A stretch of 64,000 nt of DNA from Janibacter cremeus (lineage in GTDB: Bacteria; Actinomycetota; Actinomycetes; Actinomycetales; Dermatophilaceae), in the NCBI RefSeq assembly GCF_029395675.1, contig NZ_CP115184.1, positions 2,356,001 through 2,420,000 on the forward strand, given 5' to 3'. The position numbers were made by a program, and so were the translations under genes. How positions within the stretch are numbered: the first letter of the stretch is position 1; each line of letters begins with the position of its first letter. The notes under the pieces are model-generated. The model had not been told where the DNA came from and ran no database searches. It saw only the letters and a program-made list of their open reading frames with translations. Shown here in pieces: positions 35,553-43,920 of this stretch.

Positions 35553-36170
35553 TCAGCTCAGCAGGGCCGTACGCAGCCAGTGCCGGGCCAGGCGCTCGTC
35601 CTGCTCGGTGATCTCGTGCGCCACGGGCAGCACGTCGTGGGTCACGTCGGCACCCATCCGGCGAAATTCCTGCGCGAGGCGAAGCCCGTCGCCGCGCTGT
35701 CGCCGCTGGTCGTGCTCACCGTCGAGGAGGAGCACACGGACTCCGGTGAGGTCGGCCACGGGCGGTCTGGCGAAGGGCGCGAGGGGCCGCAGGAGCACCG
35801 CCCCAGCGAGCAGGTCGGGGTGGCACATCATCAGGGCCGTGGCCATGATCGCGCCGTTGGAGAAGCCGACCGCGACGGGGCGGGTGTCGCCGAGCTCACG
35901 GCAGTTGTCCAGGAGGAACTCGCGCAGGAGGGGGACCCTCGCTCGCAGGTCCTCCTCATCGACACGACGGTCCGGGCGTCGACGGAAGAAGGCATGGCCG
36001 CCGGGAAGGTCGACCGTACCGCGCACGCTCAACTTCGTCGCCGGAGACAGACGGTCCGCCAACGGCAGCAGTTCGGTCTCGCTGCCATCGGTGCCATGGA
36101 GCAGGAGGAGCGGCAGGTGCCCCTCACCGGTCGCTGGCACCAAGACGTGCTCATGGGTCGATGCGCTCAT
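35553..36170 (-). CDS. alpha/beta hydrolase (carboxylesterase/phospholipase-like)
   Basis: The 205-residue serine hydrolase has LLLLHGTDGSETELLPLADRL at the oxyanion loop, the nucleophile elbow GFSNGA, the acid in LLLDGEHDQ and the His in PVAHEITEQD. It resembles small carboxylesterase/PhaC-like dienelactone-type hydrolases. It begins 27 bases after the amidase stop on the same strand, so it is probably the third gene of the dehydrogenase-amidase-hydrolase operon. The substrate may be an ester or amide intermediate of the same pathway. Confidence 0.85.
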   Translation of the reverse strand: MSASTHEHVLVPATGEGHLPLLLLHGTDGSETELLPLADRLSPATKLSVRGTVDLPGGHAFFRRRPDRRVDEEDLRARVPLLREFLLDNCRELGDTRPVAVGFSNGAIMATALMMCHPDLLAGAVLLRPLAPFARPPVADLTGVRVLLLDGEHDQRRQRGDGLRLAQEFRRMGADVTHDVLPVAHEITEQDERLARHWLRTALLS

Positions 36171-36196
36171 GGATCCACCCCTCGGCCACCGACGAC

Positions 36197-37567
36197 TCAG
36201 CTCGCGATGAGCCACTCCACGAAGCGCGCGACGGCCAGGACGAGGTCGTCGGAGTGGCGCGGCCCGACGATCTGCAGACCGACCGGCAGACCCGCGGAGG
36301 TCGTGCCGACGGGGATGCTGATCGCCGGCTGCTGCGTCATGTTGAAGGGGTAGGTGAACTGCGTCCACTGCGGCCAGCTCTTCAGCCCGCTGCCCGGTGG
36401 CACGTCGTGGCCCGCCTCGAAGGCCGTGATCGGCATCGTCGGCGTGATGAGCACGTTGTGCTGCTCGTGGAAGGCACCCATGGTGATCCCGAGCGCGGCC
36501 GCGAGGGCGCGCCCCTGCAGGAACTCGACGGCCCCGACCTCCTCGCCGCGGTCCCACACCTCCCCCAGAGCGGGGTCGACGGTCTCGCGAGCGCCGGGCA
36601 TCGTCCGCAGGAGGGTGGCCGCGCTGGCCGCCCACATCAGCTCGAACGCCTCGAGCGGGTCCTCGAAGCCCGGGTCGGCCGCCGTCACCGGCATCCCGGC
36701 CGCGTCGATCCGCGCGACCACCTCGTCGCAGATGCGACCGACCTCCTCGTCCACCTCGACGTACCCGAGCGTCTTGGAGTAGGCGACGGGCAGGCCGGTG
36801 ACCTCGCGGTTGAACTCACCCCGGAAGGTCAGCCGCGGCGGTGCCAGGGAGGTGGGGTCGCGGTGGTCGGGCAGGGACAGGATGTCCATGAGCAGGGCGG
36901 CGTCCTCGACGGTCCGCGTCATGGGCCCCGCGTGGGCCAGCGGGCCGAAGGGGCTCGCCGGGAACATCGGGACGCGGCCGTGGGTCGGCTTGAAGCCGAC
37001 GATCCCGCAGAAGGAGGCGGGGATGCGGATGCTGCCGCCGGCGTCGGTCCCCACCGACACCGGACCCATCCCCCCGGCAACCGCTGCCGCCGCCCCGCCG
37101 GAGGAACCGCCGGCGGTCGTCCGCGGGTCGACGGGGTTGCGGGTGATGCCGGTCAGCGGGGAGTCGGTGACGCCCTTCCACGCCAGCTCGGGAGTGGTGT
37201 TCTTGCCGACGAAGACCATCCCGTCGGCGCGCAGCCGGGCGGTGACGGGTGCGTCGACCTCCCACGGCTGGTCGGGGTCGATCGCCTTGGAGCCGCGCAG
37301 CGTCGGCCATCCCTTGGTGAGGAAGATGTCCTTGATCGAGGTCGGCACGCCGTCGAGCAGCCCGATGGGCGTCCCCTCCTGCCACCGGGCCTCGGAGGCG
37401 CGTGCCTGCTCGAGGGCGCTCTCCCGGTCGACGAGGCAGAAGGCGTTGATCTCGCCGTCGACCTCCTCGATGCGGTCGACGACCGCGTTGGTCGCCTCGA
37501 CGGGCGAGAGCTCCTTCGCGCCATAGGCGGCGACGAGCTCGACGGCAGTCATCTCGGTCGGGTTCAT
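36197..37567 (-). CDS. amidase (amidase signature family)
   Basis: This amidase of 456 residues hydrolyses a C-N amide bond with a Ser-cisSer-Lys triad: Lys79 (TSIKDIF), Ser155 (TAGGSSGGAA) and Ser179 (GTDAGGSIRIPAS). It is an AtzF/GatA relative but stands alone, without GatB or GatC, so it is catabolic and not tRNA-directed. The ATG at 37567 is one base after the preceding dehydrogenase stop, indicating coupling. Substrate is unknown; small dicarboxylic half-amides or cyclic amide products are reasonable from the cluster. Confidence 0.92.
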   Translation of the reverse strand: MNPTEMTAVELVAAYGAKELSPVEATNAVVDRIEEVDGEINAFCLVDRESALEQARASEARWQEGTPIGLLDGVPTSIKDIFLTKGWPTLRGSKAIDPDQPWEVDAPVTARLRADGMVFVGKNTTPELAWKGVTDSPLTGITRNPVDPRTTAGGSSGGAAAAVAGGMGPVSVGTDAGGSIRIPASFCGIVGFKPTHGRVPMFPASPFGPLAHAGPMTRTVEDAALLMDILSLPDHRDPTSLAPPRLTFRGEFNREVTGLPVAYSKTLGYVEVDEEVGRICDEVVARIDAAGMPVTAADPGFEDPLEAFELMWAASAATLLRTMPGARETVDPALGEVWDRGEEVGAVEFLQGRALAAALGITMGAFHEQHNVLITPTMPITAFEAGHDVPPGSGLKSWPQWTQFTYPFNMTQQPAISIPVGTTSAGLPVGLQIVGPRHSDDLVLAVARFVEWLIAS

Positions 37568-37568
37568 C

Positions 37569-38549
37569 TCAGCTCCTGGTGGTGGGAACGTAGCCCAGCG
37601 ACGTGTCGACGACGTTGTCCAGCGGACGACCGTCGACCCAGCGCACGAAGTTCTCCGCGAAGAGGTCGACCAGTGCGTCACGCCAGCCGACGAAGTCACC
37701 GGAGTTGTGGGGAGTGATCATGACGTTCGGCAGGGTCCACAGCGGGTGGTCCTCCGGCAGCGGCTCCGGGTCGACCACGTCGAGGGCGGCACCGGCGATC
37801 TGCTCGGAGCGAAGGGCGGCGACCAGATCGTCGGTCCGCACCAGCTCGCCACGGCCCACGTTGATGAAGCGGGCGTGCGGCCCCATGGCCGCGAAGGCGT
37901 CCGCATCGAACATCCCGGCCGTCTGGTCGGTCAGCGGGGCGATCGCGACCACCCAGTCCGCGCGCCCGAGTGCCTCGTGGAGGTCCTCGGTGGCGGAGAC
38001 GTCACCGAAGTCCGGGTCGCCGGCCCGCTCCCTTCGCCCGGAACCGGAGACCTCGAGCCCGGCGGCCCGCAGGAGCCGGGCGACCGCGCGGCCGATGGGC
38101 CCCGTCCCGACGACGAGCGCCCGTGTGCCGGCGACCCGCTCGGACTCGCGGTGCTGCCACGTGGCCTCGTCCTGCAGGCGCAGCGACCGGGGCAGGTCCT
38201 TGGCGAAGGAGAGCACCTGGCCGAGGACGTACTCGGCGATCGCGTCGTCGAAGACACCGCGGGAGTTGGTGATGACCACGTCGCTCTCGCGGACCTCGGG
38301 CGTCATCAGTGGGTCCACGCCTGCGGCGGCGATGTGCACCCACTCCACCGACCCGGCGGCGTGCCACGCCTCGGCGAGCGCGGTGCTGAGGAAGTCGTAG
38401 GCGAAGACGACGTCGGCGCCGTCCATCGCCTCGGCGAGTCCGTCGGCCTCGGTGAAGCGGACCTCGGCCCGCTCGGTCACTGGCGCGAGGGCGTCCCGGG
38501 AAGGGCGATTCTCGTTGTGGAGGACCACGACGACCGGCTTTGTCGACAT
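37569..38549 (-). CDS. D-2-hydroxyacid dehydrogenase
   Basis: This NAD(P)-dependent dehydrogenase of 326 residues belongs to the D-isomer-specific 2-hydroxyacid group. The nucleotide motif is VVGTGPIG at 146-153; the catalytic region has INVGRGELV (Arg), LDVVDPEPLPEDHPLW (Glu) and ITPHNSG (His). It would reduce a 2-oxoacid or oxidise a 2-hydroxyacid in the pathway. It is first in the minus-strand operon (dehydrogenase, amidase, hydrolase). Its ATG at 38549 lies beside a GTTGACAAC half-palindrome in the divergent promoter. Confidence 0.9.
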   Translation of the reverse strand: MSTKPVVVVLHNENRPSRDALAPVTERAEVRFTEADGLAEAMDGADVVFAYDFLSTALAEAWHAAGSVEWVHIAAAGVDPLMTPEVRESDVVITNSRGVFDDAIAEYVLGQVLSFAKDLPRSLRLQDEATWQHRESERVAGTRALVVGTGPIGRAVARLLRAAGLEVSGSGRRERAGDPDFGDVSATEDLHEALGRADWVVAIAPLTDQTAGMFDADAFAAMGPHARFINVGRGELVRTDDLVAALRSEQIAGAALDVVDPEPLPEDHPLWTLPNVMITPHNSGDFVGWRDALVDLFAENFVRWVDGRPLDNVVDTSLGYVPTTRS

Positions 38550-38589
38550 GTTGACAACCTAGGAGCGCGCTCCCTAGATTGTCAACAAT
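38550..38589. promoter_or_regulatory. divergent control region with ATTGTCAACAAT, copy 2
   Basis: ATTGTCAACAAT at 38578-38589 is identical to the palindrome at 33672-33683. A related GTTGACAACC (38550-38559) lies next to the dehydrogenase start. The region separates the dehydrogenase operon (minus) from the racemase-racemase-gntR operon (plus), so one regulator could control both and itself. Confidence 0.7.
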
Positions 38590-38629
38590 CCGGCAATCTT
38601 CCCGCTGCCCGGCGAGAGAGGGGCTACGC

Positions 38630-39382
38630 GTGGAGCTGACAGACGTCGAGTTCGAGGGGCCACTGGCCCAACGCGGGATCGGCATCATCGCGCCCTTCGA
38701 CCTCGCGCTGGAGCGTGAGCTGTGGCGCTGGGCGCCGTTGGAGGTCAGCTTCCACCTGGCACGCACCCCCTTCGAGCCCGTCGCGGTCAGCCTGGAGCAG
38801 GCCGAGCTCGTCTCCGGCAAGCAGCACCTGCAGAAGGCCACCCGCGACGTGATGGGCGTCGACCCCGAGGTCGTGGCCTACCTGTGCACCTCGGGCAGCT
38901 TCATCAACGGGCCGGAGTACGAGGCGTCGCTGCGGCAGGCGATCCTCGAGGCCGGCGCCCCCATGGCGGTCACCACCTCCGGTGCCCTCATGGAGGCCGT
39001 GGAGAAGCTCGGCACGCGCCGCATGTCGGTCGTCACGCCCTACGACGCCGAGCTGACCGATCGCCTCGCCGGCTTCCTCGGCGCACTCGACGTCGAGGTG
39101 ATCCGCTCGCACCACCTCGGACTCGGCGGCGGCATCTGGCGGGTCAACTACCGCACCGTCGTCGAGCAGATCCTCGCCGCCGACGACCCCAGCGCCGAGG
39201 CGATCTTCGTCTCCTGCACCAACCTGCCCACCTACGACATCATCACGCCGCTCGAGCGCGAGCTCGGCAAGCCCATCCTCACCGCAAACCAGCTCACCGT
39301 CTGGGCCTGCCTGGGCCGGATGGGTCTGCCGATGGTCGGTCCCGGGAAGTGGTTGCGGCACGTCTTCCAGGAGGAACCATGA
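38630..39382 (+). CDS. maleate isomerase / Asp-Glu racemase family protein, paralog A
   Basis: The 250-residue protein belongs to the arylmalonate decarboxylase/maleate cis-trans isomerase group. Both catalytic cysteine positions are present: Cys86 (LCTSGSF) and Cys196 (VSCTNLPT), as in maleate isomerase and Asp/Glu racemases. Start is GTG 38630 with GAGAGGGG upstream. It overlaps paralog B by four bases. It may isomerise or racemise a dicarboxylate or its amide in the pathway. Ectoine-catabolic EutA is a relative, but the other ectoine genes are missing here. Confidence 0.85.
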   Translation: MELTDVEFEGPLAQRGIGIIAPFDLALERELWRWAPLEVSFHLARTPFEPVAVSLEQAELVSGKQHLQKATRDVMGVDPEVVAYLCTSGSFINGPEYEASLRQAILEAGAPMAVTTSGALMEAVEKLGTRRMSVVTPYDAELTDRLAGFLGALDVEVIRSHHLGLGGGIWRVNYRTVVEQILAADDPSAEAIFVSCTNLPTYDIITPLERELGKPILTANQLTVWACLGRMGLPMVGPGKWLRHVFQEEP

Positions 39383-40098
39383 GCCCCACGATCGGGATGA
39401 TCTACCCGGACCACGCCGCAGAGGACGAGTACCCCTGGGCCGCAGACCTGCTCGACGTGCGGCTGCCCGTGGCCCACATCTACGGCACCGACCTGCACGC
39501 GGTCCCCGAGCTGCTCGACCTCGGCAGCCCGGAGCGGCTCGCCGGCGGCGCTGCGGAGCTGGCGCAGTACGAGCCGGACGCCATCGTGTGGGCGTGCACC
39601 TCCGGGAGCTTCGTCTACGGGCCGAAGGGGGTCGAGGACCAGATCGCGGCCCTCGCCGACGCCGCCGGTGTCCCGGCGTCGAGCACGAGCGCGGCCTTCG
39701 CGGCCGCGCTGGAGCACCTGGGCGTCACCACGGTCGCCGTCGCCGCGAGCTACCCGCACGACGTCGCCTCGCTCTTCGTCGACTTCCTCGACGCGGCGGG
39801 CACGCGGGTGGTCTCCATGTCGAGCGCAGGCATCGACACGGCCGCCGAGGTCGGGGAGCTGACGCCCGAGCAGGTCATCGAGCTCGCCGCCGCGAACGAC
39901 CACCCCGACGCCCGGGCCCTGCTCGTCCCGGACACCGCGATGCGCACCCTCGCCGTCGTGCCCGAGCTGGAGGCCCGTCTCGGCAAGCCGGTGCTCACCG
40001 CCAACCAGGTGACGATCTGGCAGGGACTGCGGCTGGTCGGGGAGGTCCCCTCGATGCCGCAGCTCGGGACCCTCTTCCGGGCGGGGCCGGGCTCATGA
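39379..40098 (+). CDS. maleate isomerase / Asp-Glu racemase family protein, paralog B
   Basis: The 239-residue paralog of the preceding protein keeps the first cysteine (Cys73 in ACTSGSF) but has VPDTAMRT where paralog A has VSCTNLPT, so the second catalytic Cys is Asp185. It cannot work by the two-cysteine mechanism alone. It could form a heteromer with paralog A, act as a decarboxylase or lyase, or be regulatory. Translational coupling on both sides (ATGA overlaps with paralog A and with gntR) favours a complex or fixed ratio. Confidence 0.82.
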   Translation: MSPTIGMIYPDHAAEDEYPWAADLLDVRLPVAHIYGTDLHAVPELLDLGSPERLAGGAAELAQYEPDAIVWACTSGSFVYGPKGVEDQIAALADAAGVPASSTSAAFAAALEHLGVTTVAVAASYPHDVASLFVDFLDAAGTRVVSMSSAGIDTAAEVGELTPEQVIELAAANDHPDARALLVPDTAMRTLAVVPELEARLGKPVLTANQVTIWQGLRLVGEVPSMPQLGTLFRAGPGS

Positions 40099-40772
40099 CG
40101 CTCGAGGACCTCAAACCCGTGAAGCGGCGCTCGACGGTCGAGCACATCGCCGGCGAGCTGCGTGCGGCGATCATGTCGGGCTCGCTCGAGCCGGGCGACC
40201 AGCTCGGCGAGGCCGACCTCGCCGAGCGGTTCTCCGTCTCCCGCGGGCCCCTGCGCGAGGCCATGCAGCGCCTCGTGTCCGAGGGTGTGCTGGTGGCGAT
40301 CACCAACCGCGGGGTCTTCGTCGCGGAGCTGACGCTCGATGACGTGCGGGACGTCTACCGCACCCGGTCGGTCATCGAGCGCGGCGCCGTGGAGATCGTC
40401 CTTCGGGAGGAGCGCCGCGCGCAGCTGCACGAGTCCGTGCAGCGCAGCGTCGAGATGATGCGCCGTGCCGCGGCCCGCGGCGACGGCCCCGGGGTCTCCG
40501 ATGCGGACCAGGCCTTCCACGAGTCGCTGGTCGAGTGCTCCCACAGCCCCCGGCTCATCCGGGCGATGCGCACGCTGCTCGTCGAGACCCGGATGTGCCT
40601 GGGCGAGCTGCGCACCACCTACCCCGACCTGGACATCCAGGTCCACGAGCACGAGGCCCTGGCCCAGACCTTCCTCGACGACTCCCCCGCCAGGGTGAAG
40701 TCCGCCCTGCTCGCCCACCTGGACGACGCCGTCGACCGGCTCGTGGACAAGCGCACCGAGCCGGTCGATTGA
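40095..40772 (+). CDS. GntR family transcriptional regulator (FCD subfamily)
   Basis: The 225-residue protein has an N-terminal winged helix (EHIAGELRAAIMSGSLEPGDQLGEADLAERFSVSRGPLREAMQRL, about 16-60) and a C-terminal FCD helical domain with metal- or ligand-binding Asp/His positions (VSDADQAFHESLVECS, VHEHEALAQ). FCD regulators usually respond to small organic acids. It is the third gene of the racemase operon and the best candidate to bind the ATTGTCAACAAT palindromes in both divergent promoters, as a repressor relieved by a pathway acid. Confidence 0.9.
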   Translation: MTLEDLKPVKRRSTVEHIAGELRAAIMSGSLEPGDQLGEADLAERFSVSRGPLREAMQRLVSEGVLVAITNRGVFVAELTLDDVRDVYRTRSVIERGAVEIVLREERRAQLHESVQRSVEMMRRAAARGDGPGVSDADQAFHESLVECSHSPRLIRAMRTLLVETRMCLGELRTTYPDLDIQVHEHEALAQTFLDDSPARVKSALLAHLDDAVDRLVDKRTEPVD

Positions 40773-40897
40773 CGCTCGGTGCCCGCGGCGGAGCACTGAG
40801 GAAGGGAGTCGTGGCCCGGCTCAGGCCGGAGCCCGCGCCGTGCACCCGGGTTCCGAGAGCACACACCAGCGCGGGCGGAGCGCCAAGGGCCATGGCT

Positions 40898-40935
40898 CCC
40901 TTCCTCCGCGCGACCCACCACGCACGGAGGAAGGG
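40898..40935. terminator. hairpin after the gntR operon
   Basis: CCCTTCCTCCGCGCG (40898-40912) pairs with CGCACGGAGGAAGGG (40921-40935) with one G-T position and an 8-base loop. It lies between convergent gntR and the Glu/Leu-type dehydrogenase. The rest of 40773-40949 has no visible gene. Confidence 0.65.
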
Positions 40936-40949
40936 GACCGCCCAAGGCG

Positions 40950-42230
40950 TCAGGGGATGGTGATCCCCTGCTGGGCGAGCTGGCTGTGGTTCGCCGCAGC
41001 CAGGGCCCGGCCGGTCTGCCGGGGGGAGATGCCCATGCCCCGCCACTCGGCGAGCATGACGGCGACCTTGTCGCGCATCTCCGACTTCAGCCGGGTGAAG
41101 GAGTCCTGAGGGTCGTCACCGACCTGGCCCTGCAGGAGCCACCAGGCCCATGCGGCGGCGCCGGCGTTGGCCACGAAGTCCGGGATGACCGGCACGCCGC
41201 TCTCGGTGAGCATCGCCTCGGCCTCACGCGTGGTGGCCGAGTTCGCCGCCTCGATGACGACCTGCGCGGCGATCTCCGAGGCGTTCTCCTCGCGGATCGC
41301 GTAGGAGATCGCGGCGGGGACGAAGATGTCGGCCCGGGCCGAGAGGATCGCCTCGCGCGGCAGCTGCTCGACGTCCTCGGGCACACGGCTGCGGTCGATC
41401 TCGCCGTACTCGTCACGCAGGTCGAGCAGCAGCGGGACGTCGAGGCCGTCCTGGTCGACCAGCGTGCCGGCGGCATCCGCGAGCGCCACGACCTTCACAC
41501 CCGCCTCGTGCAGGTACCAGGCCGCCGCGCCGCCCATGGTGCCGACGCCCTGGATCGAGACCGTCGTCGCCCCCTGCTCCCAACCGAGCGAGTCCGCGAC
41601 CCCGAGGCACGCCTCGGCGACGCCGTAACCGCCGATGACCTCGCCGAGCTCGAGACCGTCCTCGGTGAGGGTGTGCAGCCCGGCGCGCACACGCGACAGC
41701 GTGCGTTGCGGGTGGGCCGAACGGGTGATCGCCGCGTGGTACGACTGCCCGAGACCGAGCGTGGTGAAGACCTCATCGATGCGCGACTGCGCGACACCCA
41801 GGTCCTCGGCGGTGACCCAGTGACCGTCCAGCCACGGGAGCATCGCCGAGCAGAAGCGCTCCAGCACGCCCACCGCCCGGGGGTCGCGGGGGTCGAAGTC
41901 GACGCCCCCCTTCGCTCCTCCGACGGGCAGGCCGAAGACGGACGTCTTGGTCGCCATCCCGCGGGCGAGGTCACCGACCTCGGAGATCGTGCACCCGGGA
42001 CGCATGCGCGTCCCACCCGTGGCCAGACCACCCACGAGGGTGTGGACGACGAGGAATCCGCGGGCGCCCGTGACCGGGTCGGTCCAGGTCACCTCGTGGG
42101 CCGGGGGCCCGTCGAGGAGGTCCTGATCGGGTGCGACATCGACGGTCCGGTCGGGGGAGCGGTGGACGCGCGCCTCCGCCTTGCTCGTCGAGTCCCAGTG
42201 CGGGCTGTGCATGATCGTCACGTCAACCAC
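40950..42230 (-). CDS. Glu/Leu/Phe/Val dehydrogenase family protein
   Basis: This amino-acid dehydrogenase of up to 426 residues deaminates a 2-amino acid to the 2-oxoacid with NAD(P). The catalytic Lys is Lys107 in LPVGGAKGGVDFDPRD; a second Lys (Lys95, MATKTSVFG) precedes it. The nucleotide domain shows VSIQGVGTMGGAAAWYLHEAG, and the C-terminal part IEAANSATTREAEAMLTESGVPVIPDFVANAGA is typical. The start is uncertain: GTG 42230 is very close to its AAGAAGG site, GTG 42221 is better spaced, and ATG 42212 is also possible. A LysR gene is divergent and probably regulates it. Confidence 0.9.
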   Translation of the reverse strand: MVDVTIMHSPHWDSTSKAEARVHRSPDRTVDVAPDQDLLDGPPAHEVTWTDPVTGARGFLVVHTLVGGLATGGTRMRPGCTISEVGDLARGMATKTSVFGLPVGGAKGGVDFDPRDPRAVGVLERFCSAMLPWLDGHWVTAEDLGVAQSRIDEVFTTLGLGQSYHAAITRSAHPQRTLSRVRAGLHTLTEDGLELGEVIGGYGVAEACLGVADSLGWEQGATTVSIQGVGTMGGAAAWYLHEAGVKVVALADAAGTLVDQDGLDVPLLLDLRDEYGEIDRSRVPEDVEQLPREAILSARADIFVPAAISYAIREENASEIAAQVVIEAANSATTREAEAMLTESGVPVIPDFVANAGAAAWAWWLLQGQVGDDPQDSFTRLKSEMRDKVAVMLAEWRGMGISPRQTGRALAAANHSQLAQQGITIP

Positions 42231-42313
42231 CTTCTTTCTGCAGATTCCTGTCCCTTCAGCGTGGGGCCGGTCACAGCAGGGCGTCCAGCGCGTGAACCTG
42301 CACGATCATGTGC

Positions 42314-42337
42314 ACTTCCCCTTCACGATGGGGAAGT
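42314..42337. promoter_or_regulatory. inverted repeat in the dehydrogenase-LysR intergenic region
   Basis: ACTTCCCC and GGGGAAGT are perfect 8-base arms around TTCACGAT. It lies 18 bases before the lysR start and about 85 bases upstream of the divergent dehydrogenase gene. The layout fits a LysR recognition site that controls both genes. The assignment is from position only. Confidence 0.5.
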
Positions 42338-42354
42338 ACGCCTACATTGGGTGA

Positions 42355-43293
42355 ATGGAACTGTCCCTGCGTCGGTTGCAGATGCTGCGCGAGCTCCATC
42401 GCCGCGGCACGGTGACGGCCGCGGCCGCGGCACTCCACTACAGCCCGTCCGGGGTCTCCCAGCAGCTCGCCCAGCTCGAGCGCGAGGTCGGCGTCACGCT
42501 GGTCGAGCGCTTCGGCCGGCGGGTCCAGCTGACCGACCTCGGCCTGGTGCTCCTCGAGCACGCCGAGGAGATCCTCGGTGCGGTCGAGCGCGCCACGGCC
42601 GCGCTCGAGGCGGCCCAGGAGGGCGTCATCGCGAAGCTGAACGTCGGGGTGTGGGCGTCGGTGGCCGCCGGCCTGCTCCCCCGTGCCCTGACGACGCTGG
42701 CGACCAACCACCCGGGGATCGATGTGCACACGACCGAGCTGGTCCCCGAGCAGAGCGCCGCCGCGGTACTCGAGGGCAAGTTCGACGCGGCCTTCGTCAT
42801 CGACTACTCGGACCACGAGATGGACTGGGACCCGAGCCTGACCCGCACCGTCGTGGCGGTGGAGCGGCTGCACGCGGCCGTGCCCGCGGAGACCGTGCTC
42901 GGCGACACGGTCTCCCTGCTCCAGCTGTCGGAGCACCCGTGGATCCTCTCCGGTTCGCGCTCGCACTTCGGGCGTGCGGTGCGCATCGCCTGCCACAAGC
43001 AGGGCTTCGCGCCCCGGATCGCCCACACGGTCGAGGAGCAGCCCACGGCGCTGGCGCTGACGGCCGCCGGTCTCGGGGTCACCCTCGTCTCGGACCTCGC
43101 GCTGGCCATGCGGCCGGCGGGGGTGGACATCATCGCCCTGGAGGCGCCGGTGATGCGCACGATCTCGGTCGCCCACCGGACGTCCTCGGTGCCCCGGCGC
43201 TCGATCGACCTCTTCATCGACGCGGTCCGCACCGCTGCGGCCGAGCAGGGGCTGGGCGTCAGCACCTCGCTGCCGTTGACCGCGAGCGACTGA
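42355..43293 (+). CDS. LysR family transcriptional regulator
   Basis: The 312-residue protein has the N-terminal winged helix LRRLQMLRELHRRGTVTAAAAALHYSPSGVSQQLAQLEREVGVTLVER (about 5-52) and a substrate-binding domain with FDAAFVIDYSD and a C-terminal LALTAAGLGVTLVSDLAL. It resembles ArgP/IciA-like actinobacterial regulators of nitrogen and amino-acid metabolism. Being divergent from an amino-acid dehydrogenase suggests it controls that gene in response to an amino acid. Confidence 0.9.
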   Translation: MELSLRRLQMLRELHRRGTVTAAAAALHYSPSGVSQQLAQLEREVGVTLVERFGRRVQLTDLGLVLLEHAEEILGAVERATAALEAAQEGVIAKLNVGVWASVAAGLLPRALTTLATNHPGIDVHTTELVPEQSAAAVLEGKFDAAFVIDYSDHEMDWDPSLTRTVVAVERLHAAVPAETVLGDTVSLLQLSEHPWILSGSRSHFGRAVRIACHKQGFAPRIAHTVEEQPTALALTAAGLGVTLVSDLALAMRPAGVDIIALEAPVMRTISVAHRTSSVPRRSIDLFIDAVRTAAAEQGLGVSTSLPLTASD

Positions 43294-43920
43294 TCAGGCG
43301 GGTGGGCCGGGCCTGCTGACCAGGACGGCGATACCGGCGAGGACCTGCCACAGCAGGACCGTGTAGACGGCGACCCGCTCGACGAGGCCGAAGCCACCGA
43401 TCTGGAGCACGCCGCAGACGGTGCCGCCCGTGGACAGGAGCCCCAGGACGAGCGTGAGCAGCGCCAGCCGCCGGTGGCGGCCGGACAGCGACACGGCCAG
43501 CGCCAGCAGGAGCACGCTCCCGCCCGCGATCGTCAGGACGGCCCCGACACCGTGGAGGTCCGCCCGCGTCGAGGGCATCCCCGTCGGGAAGAGCCCGACG
43601 ATGACCACGCCCACGCCGTAGGCGACGGTGAGGCCGAGCACCGTCCGGCGGGCGCGTCGGGGGACGAAGGGGGCGAGGACGACCCCCGCGAGGAGGGTCC
43701 GCAGGCCGGTGGCGACGAAGGTCGCGTTCATCACCGCGTGGTGGGTCGCGGCGAAGGGCTCACCACCCGCGTACCGCGTCTCCGGGACGCCGAGCTCGCT
43801 GATCGCGTCGACCGTCCAGCGGTAGGGACGGCCCTGCCAGCCGGCGGCCGCCCACGCCTCCCCGACGAAGTAGAGGCCGGCGAGCAGCAGGAGGACACCG
43901 CCGAGGCGGTACCGGCTCAC
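43294..43920 (-). CDS. DUF998-like integral membrane protein
   Basis: The 208-residue protein has about six membrane segments (RLGGVLLLLAGLYFVGEAW, LGLTVAYGVGVVIVGLFP, LHGVGAVLTIAGGSVLLLALAVSL, LALLTLVLGLLSTGGTVCGV and others). The HGVGA motif in the middle and the VDAISELG near the N-terminus are characteristic of DUF998. Function unknown. The GTG start at 43920 overlaps the hydrolase stop (GTGA), so the two are coupled. Confidence 0.8.
   Translation of the reverse strand: MSRYRLGGVLLLLAGLYFVGEAWAAAGWQGRPYRWTVDAISELGVPETRYAGGEPFAATHHAVMNATFVATGLRTLLAGVVLAPFVPRRARRTVLGLTVAYGVGVVIVGLFPTGMPSTRADLHGVGAVLTIAGGSVLLLALAVSLSGRHRRLALLTLVLGLLSTGGTVCGVLQIGGFGLVERVAVYTVLLWQVLAGIAVLVSRPGPPA

Noticed and set aside
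38630..40772. Ectoine catabolism locus (EutA-like racemase)
   Set aside because: The paralogs resemble EutA, but ectoine hydrolase, the DoeB-type deacetylase and the threonine-dehydratase/cyclodeaminase partners are not in the cluster.
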